DNA from: Comamonas serinivorans
Lineage (GTDB): Bacteria; Pseudomonadota; Gammaproteobacteria; Burkholderiales; Burkholderiaceae_C
Direction of reading: 5' to 3'
Assembly (NCBI RefSeq): GCF_002158865.1
Contig: NZ_CP021455.1
Location: forward strand, 3,162,001-3,226,000
DNA length: 64,000 nt
The translations under genes were made by a program, and so were the position numbers. Below the pieces are notes generated by a model that was given only the letters and a program-made list of their open reading frames with translations, was not told the origin of the DNA and did no database searches. Positions 26,330 through 34,631 of this stretch are shown piece by piece (the first letter of the stretch is position 1; each line of letters begins with the position of its first letter).

Positions 26330-26491
26330 GAGACTCTCCGCCTAACTTTCTGACCCACATCTTAGCCCACATCAGGTGCTGGATTTTGGCAGAGTTGGTT
26401 GAATGAGGTTGGACAACAACACAACCCAAATCATTGATATTGCTGGCCAATTCATACCATCTTGGACATTGCTGGATGTTTGAATGGCGGA

Positions 26492-26505
26492 CTCTCGCTC
26501 CGCCA
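26492..26505 (+). other. Possible attachment site: tRNA 3'-end-like sequence
   Basis: CTCTCGCTCCGCCA looks like the end of a tRNA: a 7-nt acceptor strand TCGCTCC, a discriminator G and an encoded CCA. The T-arm and the rest of a tRNA are missing upstream, so it is at best a remnant left by integration. It lies between the integrase and a terminator. No second copy was found in the window. Confidence 0.35.
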
Positions 26506-26513
26506 CTACACTG

Positions 26514-26543
26514 AAAAAACCACCCTCACGGGTGGTTTTTTTT
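26514..26543. terminator. Rho-independent terminator (bidirectional)
   Basis: Stem CCACCC / GGGTGG with a 4-nt loop, flanked by six A on one side and eight T on the other. It can end transcription in either direction, for example of a former tRNA. Confidence 0.8.
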
Positions 26544-26666
26544 CGCCCCGTGCGGGCAGCCGCCTGGCCACCCCGCGCGATCGCAGGCGGGGCGACGCCA
26601 CCGTCGGCCACCCGTCCTGCCGCCCGGACGGTGCGCATCGCTCATCGCCACACCCGATCAGGTCAG

Positions 26667-26718
26667 CCAGTATCCAGCCCTTAGCGATACTCATCAGACG
26701 CAAACAACTGCATACCCT
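26667..26718. repeat. 52-bp palindromic element, copy 3 (diverged)
   Basis: Arms CCAGTAT (26667-26673) and ATACCCT (26712-26718) at the standard spacing. The inner stem is weak (TTAGCG...CGCAA). Lies 28 bp upstream of the first SulP gene. Confidence 0.6.
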
Positions 26719-26746
26719 TTGGGCACCCTCTCCCCTGTCCTGCACC

Positions 26747-28201
26747 ATGTCTTCTCACCCGTCCTTGCGCGCCGATTGGGCGCCCAGCATCCCGCGCGAA
26801 CTCATGGCCGGCGCGGTCGCCACGTTTGCGTTGATCCCCGAAGTCATCGCCTTTTCGTTTGTGGCCGGCGTCGATCCGGCGGTCGGCCTGTTCGCCTCCT
26901 TCGTCATCAGCATCGTGATCGCGTTCGCGGGTGGGCGGCCCGCCATGGTGTCGGCCGCCGCCGGTTCGGTGGCCTTGGTGGCTGCGCCCCTGGTTCAATC
27001 GCACGGCGTGGCCTACCTGTTCGCGGCGGGCTTGCTGGCGGGCGTGGTGCAGATCCTGTTCGGATGGCTGCGGCTGGGCGTGCTGATGCGCTACGTGTCA
27101 GGTTCGGTGCGCACGGGTTTTGTGAATGCGCTGGCCATCCTGATCTTTGCCGCGCAGCTGCCCCACCTCACCGGTGCCAACGGCGCGACCTGGGCCATGC
27201 TGTGCGCAGGCTTGCTCATCATCTACGGCCTGCCCAGGCTCACCACCGCGGTGCCGTCGCCGCTGGTCTGCATCGTCGTGCTCACGGTCGCCGCCAGCAC
27301 GCTGAACCTGCCGGTGAAAACGGTGGCCGACCTCGGCCTGCTGCCCGATGGCCTGCCGAGCTTCGCCTGGCCCCAGGTGCCCGTGACACTGGGCACGCTG
27401 CAGATCATCGCCCTGCCCGCGCTGGCCATCGCCATGGTCGGCCTGCTGGAGTCCATGATGACGGCCAGCGTGGTGGATGAGCTGACGGACACGCCCAGCA
27501 ACAAGAACCGCGAAGCCAGCGGCCTGGGCCTGGCCAACATCGCCGCCAGCCTGTTTGGCGGCATTGCCGGCTGCGGCATGATCGGCCAGACCGTGGGCAA
27601 CGTGCGCTATGGCGGGCGTGGCCGCCTGTCCACGCTGTTTGCCGGCGCCTTCCTGCTGATCCTGATGGTGTTGCTCAAGCCCTGGGTGTCTCAGGTGCCG
27701 ATCGCGGCCCTGGTGGCCATCATGGTCATGGTGTCGGCGTCCACCCTCGACTGGGGCTCGGCCCGCGCGCTGCTGCGCCATCCCAAGCTCTCCAGCGTCG
27801 TGATGCTGGCCACGGTGGTGGTCACGGTGGCCACGGACAACCTGGCGGCCGGGGTCGTGGTGGGCGTGTTGCTCAGCGGGGTGTTCTTCACCTTCAAGGT
27901 CTCGCGGCTGTTGGCGGTGGACGTCGACGACCGGGGCGCGGACAGCCTGAGCTACCGCGTGAGCGGGCAGGTGTTCTTTGCCTCCGCCGACCTGCTGGTC
28001 GATGCCTTCGACGTGCGCGACGTCGCCGGCCGGCCAGTGCGCATCGACCTGACCAACGCCCATTTCTGGGACATCACGGCCGTCAACGCCCTGGACAAGG
28101 TCTGCCAGCGCCTCCGCAAACACGGCAGCCCGGTCGAGGTCATCGGCCTGAACGCGCACAGCCGCGCACTCGTGGCCCGGCTGGACCTGGGCATCGAGTG
28201 A
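26747..28201 (+). CDS. SulP/SLC26-family anion transporter with STAS domain (1)
   Basis: 484 aa, about ten or more transmembrane segments followed by a C-terminal STAS domain (about residues 395-480, DLTNAHFWDITAVNALDKV). The N-terminal transport motif region is ELMAGAVATFALIPEVIAFS, and IAGCGMIGQTVGNVRYGGRG is the typical SulP loop. Family members move sulfate, bicarbonate or dicarboxylates; the substrate cannot be chosen here. I used the ATG at 26747 because it gives a normal SulP N-terminus. It is not obviously related to the second SulP gene at 61573. Confidence 0.93.
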   Translation: MSSHPSLRADWAPSIPRELMAGAVATFALIPEVIAFSFVAGVDPAVGLFASFVISIVIAFAGGRPAMVSAAAGSVALVAAPLVQSHGVAYLFAAGLLAGVVQILFGWLRLGVLMRYVSGSVRTGFVNALAILIFAAQLPHLTGANGATWAMLCAGLLIIYGLPRLTTAVPSPLVCIVVLTVAASTLNLPVKTVADLGLLPDGLPSFAWPQVPVTLGTLQIIALPALAIAMVGLLESMMTASVVDELTDTPSNKNREASGLGLANIAASLFGGIAGCGMIGQTVGNVRYGGRGRLSTLFAGAFLLILMVLLKPWVSQVPIAALVAIMVMVSASTLDWGSARALLRHPKLSSVVMLATVVVTVATDNLAAGVVVGVLLSGVFFTFKVSRLLAVDVDDRGADSLSYRVSGQVFFASADLLVDAFDVRDVAGRPVRIDLTNAHFWDITAVNALDKVCQRLRKHGSPVEVIGLNAHSRALVARLDLGIE

Positions 28202-28457
28202 CGGGTGAAACCGGGCGCCAGAGCCAGGCCAGGGCGCAGCACCTGCTGGCGCACCGGGTCGCGCCTGAGCGGCACTCGTTGCCGCGCGCATGGACGCTCC
28301 AACCTCTGACGGCAAAGCCAACCCGACGCGTGGTCGATGGCCCATCGGCATCTGACACCTCGCGGCGGCGGCCACACCTGCGCTTGCGCGTCGTGGCTCA
28401 GGGCAGCGCCGGCTGATCAGGTGCATCCACCTTGGATCAGGTCGACACACTTTCATG

Positions 28458-28508
28458 CAGTATGAGCCTTATGCCGTTTGAAAAACCATCGGAGTGGGTC
28501 GATACTGC
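28458..28508. repeat. 52-bp palindromic element, copy 4 (51 bp)
   Basis: Perfect outer arms GCAGTAT (28458-28464) and ATACTGC (28502-28508). It contains CCGTTTG, but the right inner arm is degraded. One base shorter than the other copies. Confidence 0.75.
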
Positions 28509-28620
28509 CCATCTGTTGGCTTCATCCTTTGCGCGCATCGCCTGCCAATCCTTCCCTGTCTCCGCCAGAGGCATTCTGCTGCTACCCGGCCTGCAGCCCT
28601 GAAAAACACCCCAAAAATTA

Positions 28621-28636
28621 CTGTATATTTACACAG
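28621..28636. promoter_or_regulatory. LexA (SOS) box
   Basis: CTGTATATTTACACAG fits the CTGT-N8-ACAG LexA operator with an AT-rich centre, and the flanking TA/TT also fits. It lies 28 bp upstream of the ATG at 28664, a normal repressor position. This implies DNA-damage induction of the following two-gene operon. Confidence 0.82.
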
Positions 28637-28663
28637 TTCAAACAGGCCATCCTCTCCGCAGAC

Positions 28664-28894
28664 ATGCAACAGATCACCCTCTACTTCTGGCGCGTGCAAG
28701 ACCCACGCACCGGCAAGTGGTACACCACCCCGCACCGCGCCACGGAGGCGGACATCCGGCGCGAACACCCCGAGGCCGAGTGCATGCCGGCCGAGAGCCT
28801 GACGCTGGACCTGCCCGAAACGCCGGAAGACCTGGCGCAGCGCCTGCGCGTCGAACGCATCCACTACCCCACCACACCCGGCATGGGGGGTTGA
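28664..28894 (+). CDS. Small conserved protein under SOS control
   Basis: 76 aa: MQQITLYFWRVQDPRTGKWY followed by a short acidic segment with PETPEDLAQRL. It starts with a beta-strand-like FWRV core and reads like a small DUF found as hypothetical in related bacteria; I cannot name it. A LexA box lies 28 bp upstream. The next gene, an endonuclease, starts 2 nt after its stop. Candidate roles are immunity or accessory protein for the nuclease, or an unrelated SOS effector. The ATG at 28664 is the first start after the LexA box. Confidence 0.78.
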   Translation: MQQITLYFWRVQDPRTGKWYTTPHRATEADIRREHPEAECMPAESLTLDLPETPEDLAQRLRVERIHYPTTPGMGG

Positions 28895-28896
28895 GC

Positions 28897-29814
28897 GTGG
28901 CGTCATCCCCAAGCGCCGGCGCCCGCAGCCGGACCTCAGCCCGGCGTTCGCCCGCTGCCCGGCGGTCGGGTGGCCGCACCCGTCAACAGCTTCAGCTGGC
29001 CAAGGGCAAGGCCCAGCGGTTCTGGACCAGTTTCACCAGCAGTGCGCTGGCGGCGTTCACAGCGGTCAGCTGCGTGCTGCACCCCGAGCTGCTCACGCCG
29101 CCCATCAGCACCAGCGCGAACCGGCCCGGCGCGCAGGCCGTCGGCTTCGACAAATGCCCCGGCCTGTTCCCGGGCGGCAGGCCGCCGCCCATGCCGTCGT
29201 CCAGCGCCTGGCGCGAACTGTGCTTCAACAGCTTTGCCGTGCTGCACAACGCCGACACCAAGACGCCGGTCTTCGTCGTCGAGCGGCTGAACAAGGCCTC
29301 GCTGCGCGCCGCCCAAAACCAGCAGCGCACCGACCAGTTCTACCCCGAAGCCCGCCTGCCTTTCAGCCATCGCGCCCAGCTCGACGACTACAGGGGCAGC
29401 GGCTATGCCCGCGGCCACCTGGCCCCGGCCGCCGACATGAGCAGCCCGCAGGCCATGGCGCAGAGCTTCTCGCTCGCCAACATCGTGCCGCAGGACCCGG
29501 CCCACAACGCGGGCGCCTGGCTCAAGATCGAGCAGGACACGCGGCAGTATGTGAAGCGCGCGCGAGGCGATGTGTTCGTGTTCTCAGGCCCGGTGTACAG
29601 CGGTCGCAGCCGCGCCATCGGCCCCGGTCGCGTGGCCGTGCCCACGCACCTGTTCAAGCTGGTGTACGACGCCAGCACCGGCCGCGCCTGGGCCCACTGG
29701 CAGGCCAACGACCCCAAGGCCCGTGTGACGGCGCCCCTCAGCTACGCCGACTTCGTCCAGAAAACCGGCCTGCGCTTGCTCGCATCGGCCCAGGCCGCGC
29801 ACGCCCTGCCTTAG
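28897..29814 (+). CDS. DNA/RNA non-specific endonuclease (NUC1/NucA family)
   Basis: 305 aa from the GTG at 28897, 2 nt after the SOS small-protein gene. The beta-beta-alpha-metal active site is YARGHLAPAADM with catalytic His174, and the metal-binding Asn lies in QDPAHNAGAWLKIE. Residues 1-36 are basic and low-complexity. A hydrophobic segment (SSALAAFTAVSC) follows and may be a membrane anchor or lipobox-like export signal, so the nuclease is probably outside the cytoplasm. With the LexA box, this looks like a damage-induced secreted or lysis-linked nuclease. A start further upstream would overlap the small gene. Confidence 0.88.
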   Translation: MASSPSAGARSRTSARRSPAARRSGGRTRQQLQLAKGKAQRFWTSFTSSALAAFTAVSCVLHPELLTPPISTSANRPGAQAVGFDKCPGLFPGGRPPPMPSSSAWRELCFNSFAVLHNADTKTPVFVVERLNKASLRAAQNQQRTDQFYPEARLPFSHRAQLDDYRGSGYARGHLAPAADMSSPQAMAQSFSLANIVPQDPAHNAGAWLKIEQDTRQYVKRARGDVFVFSGPVYSGRSRAIGPGRVAVPTHLFKLVYDASTGRAWAHWQANDPKARVTAPLSYADFVQKTGLRLLASAQAAHALP

Positions 29815-30330
29815 CGTTTGCGTCGGGCGGTCGCGCCATGCCAAGCGTGCACGGCGCGGCCTGAAAGACGCTGGGACGCGTCCGAACCCGGACTGTCCCG
29901 GCAGCGGCAAGTGACACCTTGCCCAGATTGCTCGCCGCTGTCTGCAGCATCACGCGTGCACCCGTGGGCGCTGCCCGGCAACCACGGGCAGGTGCGATTC
30001 GGCCACGCCTGGGGGAGCTGCCCCGCAACATCCCCAGCGCGTCTGTTGGCACGGGCGAGCAGCCTGCTCGCGTCATCAACGGAGTCCGCTGGACGGATTC
30101 AAGGCGTGAGGAGTATCAGGCCATTTCCGTTTATTAGAAAACGCCAGACCCCAGATACTCCATCATCAAAAATCAAATGCCGGCGGCACCTCTGTGATCA
30201 ACGCGGACTCACACTGCCCTGCGCACAGTCCTCCGTCGCAAGCTGAACAAGCTCGACGCCGGGCCGCTCGACCTCCACGCGTGGCCCAGGCCATCAACCC
30301 GTCAGGCCAATGCGCCGGTGTTTGCGAGCT
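29815..30330. other. 516-bp gap with a hairpin and a palindromic element
   Basis: No ORF is supported. A hairpin with perfect 7-bp stem CCCGTGG (29961-29967) / CCACGGG (29982-29988) has further GCACC / GGTGC pairing outside it. It may be a structured leader or a terminator of the nuclease gene. Copy 5 of the palindromic element is at 30110-30161. Confidence 0.45.
30110..30161. repeat. 52-bp palindromic element, copy 5
   Basis: Perfect outer arms GGAGTAT (30110-30116) and ATACTCC (30155-30161); inner arms CGTTT (30128-30132) and AAACG (30139-30143). Confidence 0.85.
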
Positions 30331-31068
30331 TCAGGCGCTGCGTTGGCGCAGGGCCTCGAACAGGCACACGCCGCTGGCGACGGAGACGTTGAGCGACTCG
30401 ACGGCGCCCTGCATGGGGATGTGCACCAGCACGTCGCAGGTCTTGCGCGTCAGCTGGCGCATGCCATCGCCCTCGGCGCCGAGCACCAGGGCAGCCGGAC
30501 CGCGCAGGTCGGTCTGGTACAGGCTTTGCGTGGCCTCGCCGGCCGTGCCATAGACCCAGATGCTGCGCTCCTTGAGCTCGCCCAGCGTGCGCGCCAGGTT
30601 GGTCACCATGAAGTACGGCACCGTGTCGGCCGCGCCGCTGGCGACCTTGGCCACGGTGGCGTTGATGCCGGCAGCATGGTCCTTGGGCGCAATCACGGCA
30701 TGCGCACCGGCGCCGTCGGCCACCCGCAGGCAGGCGCCGAGGTTGTGCGGATCGGTCACGCCATCGAGCACCAGCAACAGCGGCGGGCCGCTCAGCTGAT
30801 CCAGCAGGTCGTCGAGCGACCGCGCCATGGCCACGGGCTCCACCCGCGCCGCCACGCCCTGGTGGCCGGCGCTGCCGGCCAGTTTGGCCAGGCGCGGGCC
30901 ATCGGCCTCGATCAGGCGCACGTTGGCTTCGCGCGCGCGCGCCAGAAACTGCTTCATGCGGGCATCGCGCCTCGTGGGGTCGACGTAGACCTCGATGACC
31001 GATTGCGGCGCCGTTTTCAGGCGCACGCCCACGGCATGGAAACCAAACAGGACTTTTGCTGAACTCAT
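30331..31068 (-). CDS. rlmB: 23S rRNA (guanosine-2'-O-)-methyltransferase RlmB
   Basis: SPOUT-class methyltransferase of about 245 aa that 2'-O-methylates G2251 in the 23S rRNA peptidyl-transferase region. The N-terminal substrate-binding domain (VLFGFHAVGVRL) is followed by LVLDGVTDPHNLGACLR, LVLGAEGDGM and the C-terminal knot motif IPMQGAVESLNVSVASGV. The ATG at 31068 gives the normal family length; upstream in-frame sequence is not conserved. It follows bamB after a 226-bp gap. In many relatives der (engA) sits after bamB and rlmB lies beside rnr, so this order is somewhat unusual. Confidence 0.94.
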   Translation of the reverse strand: MSSAKVLFGFHAVGVRLKTAPQSVIEVYVDPTRRDARMKQFLARAREANVRLIEADGPRLAKLAGSAGHQGVAARVEPVAMARSLDDLLDQLSGPPLLLVLDGVTDPHNLGACLRVADGAGAHAVIAPKDHAAGINATVAKVASGAADTVPYFMVTNLARTLGELKERSIWVYGTAGEATQSLYQTDLRGPAALVLGAEGDGMRQLTRKTCDVLVHIPMQGAVESLNVSVASGVCLFEALRQRSA

Positions 31069-31294
31069 GGCGCGATTATCGGTGGCCGCGAACACGGGCC
31101 GGATGGGCGTGTGCCCCGGACGCTGCCGGGCGCAGACTTTGGAGACAAGGTTGCGGAGCCCGCCCCGATGTACGCGGTGGCCCTGTGCGCCGCGTGCGCT
31201 GATGACGGAGTGCACGCTGAATCGCGTTGCTGATGCACCGTTCGATCAAGTCGGCGAGCCCACCGCCTGGCCCGCCTTCACGGGCGCGTCAGCC

Positions 31295-32416
31295 TCACTG
31301 CGGCTGGAACGCGAACACGCCGCCTTTTTGCGTCACCACCACCAGCCTGCCGGCAACACGCACCGGGGCAGCCACGATGGGCGAGCCGTCGGTACTCAGG
31401 CGGTTGAGCGGGCTGCCGTCGGCGCGCGACAGCATGTGGACCAGGCCGGTGTTGTCGCCAAAAACGACCGAGCGCCCCAGCACCAGCGGCGCACTCAGCT
31501 GGCGGTAACGCAGGCGCGAACTGCTCCAGCGGTTCTCGCCGCCCTTGCGCGACCAGGCCTGCACCACGCCATCGGCTTCGGCGCCGAACACGAAGTCCTC
31601 GTCCATGGCCACGCCGGTGGCGCCGTTGGCCGACTTGGTCCAGCCGATCTGGCCCGTGGCGGCATCCACGCAACCCACGCTGGCCTGGAATGCGCGCACG
31701 CACAGGTCGGTGCCATCACGCGCCACGGGCGCGATCAGGTCGGCGAGCTTCTCCACGTCGTTGGCGCCGCGAGGCGTGGCCACCGGGGCCTCCCACAGCA
31801 GGTGGCCGTCGCCCGGGTCCATGGCCGTCATGCGGCCGCCCTGCCCCACGAGCAGGGTGTTGCCCACCGGCATCAGCAAGCCGGACTGGCGCAGCACCAG
31901 CGGGTCCTGCTGGCGCGACTCCTGGTCCCACAGCAGCTGGCCAGAGGCGCCGTCGTAGGCGCGCACCGAGCGATCGCCGCCGAGCACGAACACGCGCCCG
32001 CCGGCCACCAGGGGCGCCGTGTAGGTCTGCGCGCCCAGCTTGCGGCGCCAGATTTCCTTGCCGCCTTCGACCACGACCAGCTGCGCGGCTTCGGTGACCA
32101 CAGCGGCACGCTTGCCATCGCTGCCCACGCCGGCCACCAGGCCGGCCTTCAGGCTCACCCGGCCCAGCTCGCGCCCGCTGGCCCCGTCCAGGCTCACGAC
32201 ATCACCGGCCGACGAGGCCAGCCAGAGCTGATCGCCCACCACATGCACCTGCAGGGGGAACTGCACCGGGCCCACGTTGCTGGACCAGGCCTGGCCCACG
32301 GCGATCAGCGCCACGTTCGGGCCCAGCTCGGCGGGCTTGGGCTTGCTGGTGCCACAGGCGCTCAAAACCACGGTGGCTGCGGCCAGCGCAGTCCACGACA
32401 GGTGACGCATGCTCAT
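31295..32416 (-). CDS. bamB: Outer-membrane protein assembly lipoprotein BamB
   Basis: Beta-propeller lipoprotein, 373 aa, part of the BAM complex that inserts outer-membrane proteins. Signal peptide MSMRHLSWTALAAATVVLSA with the lipid-modified Cys at residue 21 (SAC-GTSKPK). Repeated PQQ-like blades are visible (DGASGQLLWDQES, DPGDGHLLWEAPV, DAATGQIGWTKS). The ATG at 32416 has AGGAG eight bases upstream. It follows yfgM after 17 nt, as in other proteobacteria. Confidence 0.94.
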   Translation of the reverse strand: MSMRHLSWTALAAATVVLSACGTSKPKPAELGPNVALIAVGQAWSSNVGPVQFPLQVHVVGDQLWLASSAGDVVSLDGASGRELGRVSLKAGLVAGVGSDGKRAAVVTEAAQLVVVEGGKEIWRRKLGAQTYTAPLVAGGRVFVLGGDRSVRAYDGASGQLLWDQESRQQDPLVLRQSGLLMPVGNTLLVGQGGRMTAMDPGDGHLLWEAPVATPRGANDVEKLADLIAPVARDGTDLCVRAFQASVGCVDAATGQIGWTKSANGATGVAMDEDFVFGAEADGVVQAWSRKGGENRWSSSRLRYRQLSAPLVLGRSVVFGDNTGLVHMLSRADGSPLNRLSTDGSPIVAAPVRVAGRLVVVTQKGGVFAFQPQ

Positions 32417-32433
32417 GGTGATGCTCCTTGTGC

Positions 32434-33138
32434 TCAGTTGCCGCTGGCAGGCTTGGCGGCAGCCGGGGCGCCATCCGGCCCCACGCCGATGTTGCCCAGG
32501 GCGTCCGCGCCCAGGGCCGCCAGCTTGACCTCGACCAGGCGGCGGTAGTCGTTGCCCTCGCCCAACTGACGGTAGGCCTTGCGGTAGGCCTCGATCGCCT
32601 CGCTCGACTTGCCCTGCAGGTTCAGCGCATCGCCCTGCCGGTCGGCTGCCAGGGCCTGGAAGTCCAGGGGAAAGCTGCCCGACACGGTCTTGATCGCCTC
32701 GTCGTAGGCCTTGTTGCCGATCTGGATGGCTGCCAGGCGCAGCTTGGCCATGGCCTGCAGGCCGGGGTCCTTGCCCTCGGCCGCCACCCACTGCAGCGCA
32801 GCCTGGGCCTTGTCGGCCTGGCCGCCTTCGTACAGGGCCCGGGCCGCCATCAGGGCCGCCTGCTGGGCATAGGTGGTGCTGCCGTAGTTCGCCTTGACAT
32901 CGCTGTAGGCGCGCTCCACGCGGGTGAGGTCCTTGGCCTCGGCCGCGCGTTCGACCTCTTCATACAGCGCGCCCGCCTGGGCGCCCTGCTTGGCCTGCCA
33001 ATACTCGTAGGCCCGCCAGCTGCCAAAGCACAGGCACGCCACGATGATGACCGAGCTGATCAACGTGCCCCAGCGGTTCCAAAAGTGCTTGAGCTCGTCC
33101 AGCTGTTCCTGTTCCTGGAGGTCGTAATGTGCTGCCAT
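32434..33138 (-). CDS. yfgM: YfgM-like membrane-anchored tetratricopeptide protein
   Basis: 234 aa. A short cytoplasmic N-terminus (HYDLQEQEQLDELKHFWNRW) is followed by one transmembrane helix (about residues 25-45) and a periplasmic TPR-like domain. The family YfgM/DUF2133 works with the Sec translocon and BamB-related periplasmic quality control. The gene lies between hisS and bamB, its usual neighbours. It starts 59 bp after hisS. Confidence 0.92.
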   Translation of the reverse strand: MAAHYDLQEQEQLDELKHFWNRWGTLISSVIIVACLCFGSWRAYEYWQAKQGAQAGALYEEVERAAEAKDLTRVERAYSDVKANYGSTTYAQQAALMAARALYEGGQADKAQAALQWVAAEGKDPGLQAMAKLRLAAIQIGNKAYDEAIKTVSGSFPLDFQALAADRQGDALNLQGKSSEAIEAYRKAYRQLGEGNDYRRLVEVKLAALGADALGNIGVGPDGAPAAAKPASGN

Positions 33139-33197
33139 GCGGTTGCTGTGCTTGCCGGTGAGAAAAACGGACGATTGTAGGCGGGCGGCAGAAAGCC

Positions 33198-34511
33198 TCA
33201 GCCGCGCAGGTGCTGGGCCAGCGCGTCCAGCGCCGCCAGCGCAAAGCGCGTCTGCGCTTCGCCCTGGGCCTCGCGCTCGCCCCGCAGCGGCTTCACGGAC
33301 AGCTCGCCCGCCGCCAGTTCATCGCCACCGAAGATGAGCGCGTGGCGCGCCCCCGATGCATCGGCCTTTTTGAACTGCTTCTTCATGGCGCCGAAGCCGT
33401 CGGGGCCCGCCGCGTGCATCTGCACCTTGACCCCGCGCTCGCGCAGGCCGGTCAGCGTCTGCAGCACCAGCGGCATCAGCGTGGCGTCCTGCACCACGGC
33501 AAACGCATCGGACACCGGCGCCTCGATCACCTGGCCTTGCTCGCTCAACAGCTCCAGGATGCGCTCCATGCCCAGCGCCCAGCCCACGGCCGGTGCGGAC
33601 TTGCCGCCGATCTGTTCGATCAGGTGGTCGTAGCGGCCGCCCGCACACACCGTGCCCTGCGAGCCCAGCTGGTCGGTCACGAACTCGAACACCGAGAGGT
33701 TGTAGTAATCGAGCCCGCGCACCAGACGCGGGTTGAGGGTGTAGGCCACGCCGTTGGCGTCCAGGATGGCGCGCAGGCCCGCGAAATGCGCCAGCGAGGC
33801 CTCGCCCAGAAAATCCATCAGCTTGGGGGCGCCGTTCACCAGGTCCTGCATGGCGGGGTTCTTGGTGTCCAGGATGCGCAGCGGGTTGCTGTGCAGGCGG
33901 CGCTTGGCGTCTTCGTCCAGCTGGTCGGCATGCGCCTCCAGGTAGGCGATCAGCTCGGCGCGGTGCGCAGCGCGCTCGTCGGGCTGGCCCAGGCTGTTGA
34001 GTTCCAGGCGCACGCCGGTCAGGCCGATGGCCTTCCACAGCGATTGCGCCAGCAGGATCAGCTCGGCGTCCACGTCGGGGCCGGCAAAGCCCAGCGCCTC
34101 GGCACCGATCTGGTGGAACTGGCGCTGGCGACCGCGCTGCACGTTCTCGCGCCGGAACATGGGGCCGGCGTACCACAGCCGCAGCGGGCCTTCGCGCAAC
34201 AGGTTCTGCTCGACCACGGCCCGCACCACGCCGGCCGTGCCCTCAGGCCGCAGGCTCACGTGGTCGAACTCGCCGTGCTTGTCGGCGCGGTCGGCAAAGG
34301 CGTACATCTCCTTTTCGACCACGTCCGTCACCTCGCCGATGCCGCGCACGAACAACTCGGTGCGCTCCAGGATGGGCAGGCGCACGTTCTGGTAGGCAAA
34401 GCGCGCCATTTGCTCGCGCACCTGGGCCTCCAGCCATTCCCAGCGCGCCGTCACCGGCGGCATCAAATCGTTCATGCCCTTCAGGGCCGTCAAGGTCGCG
34501 GTCTTCGCCAT
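33198..34511 (-). CDS. hisS: Histidyl-tRNA synthetase
   Basis: Class II aminoacyl-tRNA synthetase, 437 aa, charging tRNA-His. Motif 2 (GPMFRRENVQRGRQRQFHQI), the histidine-A motif LVRGLDYYNLSVFE and motif 3 (AVGWALGMERI) are in order. A C-terminal anticodon-binding domain ends the protein. The ATG at 34511 is preferred; a TTG at 34526 is weaker. It follows ispG but with a 538-bp gap filled by repeats, so it may have its own promoter. Confidence 0.96.
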   Translation of the reverse strand: MAKTATLTALKGMNDLMPPVTARWEWLEAQVREQMARFAYQNVRLPILERTELFVRGIGEVTDVVEKEMYAFADRADKHGEFDHVSLRPEGTAGVVRAVVEQNLLREGPLRLWYAGPMFRRENVQRGRQRQFHQIGAEALGFAGPDVDAELILLAQSLWKAIGLTGVRLELNSLGQPDERAAHRAELIAYLEAHADQLDEDAKRRLHSNPLRILDTKNPAMQDLVNGAPKLMDFLGEASLAHFAGLRAILDANGVAYTLNPRLVRGLDYYNLSVFEFVTDQLGSQGTVCAGGRYDHLIEQIGGKSAPAVGWALGMERILELLSEQGQVIEAPVSDAFAVVQDATLMPLVLQTLTGLRERGVKVQMHAAGPDGFGAMKKQFKKADASGARHALIFGGDELAAGELSVKPLRGEREAQGEAQTRFALAALDALAQHLRG

Positions 34512-34537
34512 TCGGTCTGCTTTCAATCAATCAACAA

Positions 34538-34589
34538 GGAGTATGGACTGGCATCCGTTCATGCACGAACGGCAATCAATCCATACTCC
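34538..34589. repeat. 52-bp palindromic element, copy 6
   Basis: Perfect 9-bp outer arms GGAGTATGG (34538-34546) / CCATACTCC (34581-34589) and perfect inner arms CCGTTC (34555-34560) / GAACGG (34567-34572). It lies 27 bp upstream of hisS. Confidence 0.9.
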
Positions 34590-34631
34590 ATCCATCCTTC
34601 AACAAGGCGGCTGGCCTCACTGGCAAGCAAT

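Larger units (their letters stand above)
26330..26746. other. Gap between integrase and SulP gene
   Basis: A 417-bp gap with no ORF I can support. It holds a possible tRNA 3'-end remnant (26492-26505), a bidirectional terminator hairpin (26514-26543) and copy 3 of the 52-bp element (26667-26718). Confidence 0.6.
28202..28663. other. Gap between SulP and the SOS operon
   Basis: 462 bp with no supportable ORF. It contains copy 4 of the palindromic element (28458-28508) and a LexA box (28621-28636). The rest is featureless. Confidence 0.6.

Noticed and set aside
26440..26505. Complete tRNA gene ending at 26505
   Set aside because: No T-arm, anticodon or D-arm can be folded upstream; only the last ~14 bases look tRNA-like.
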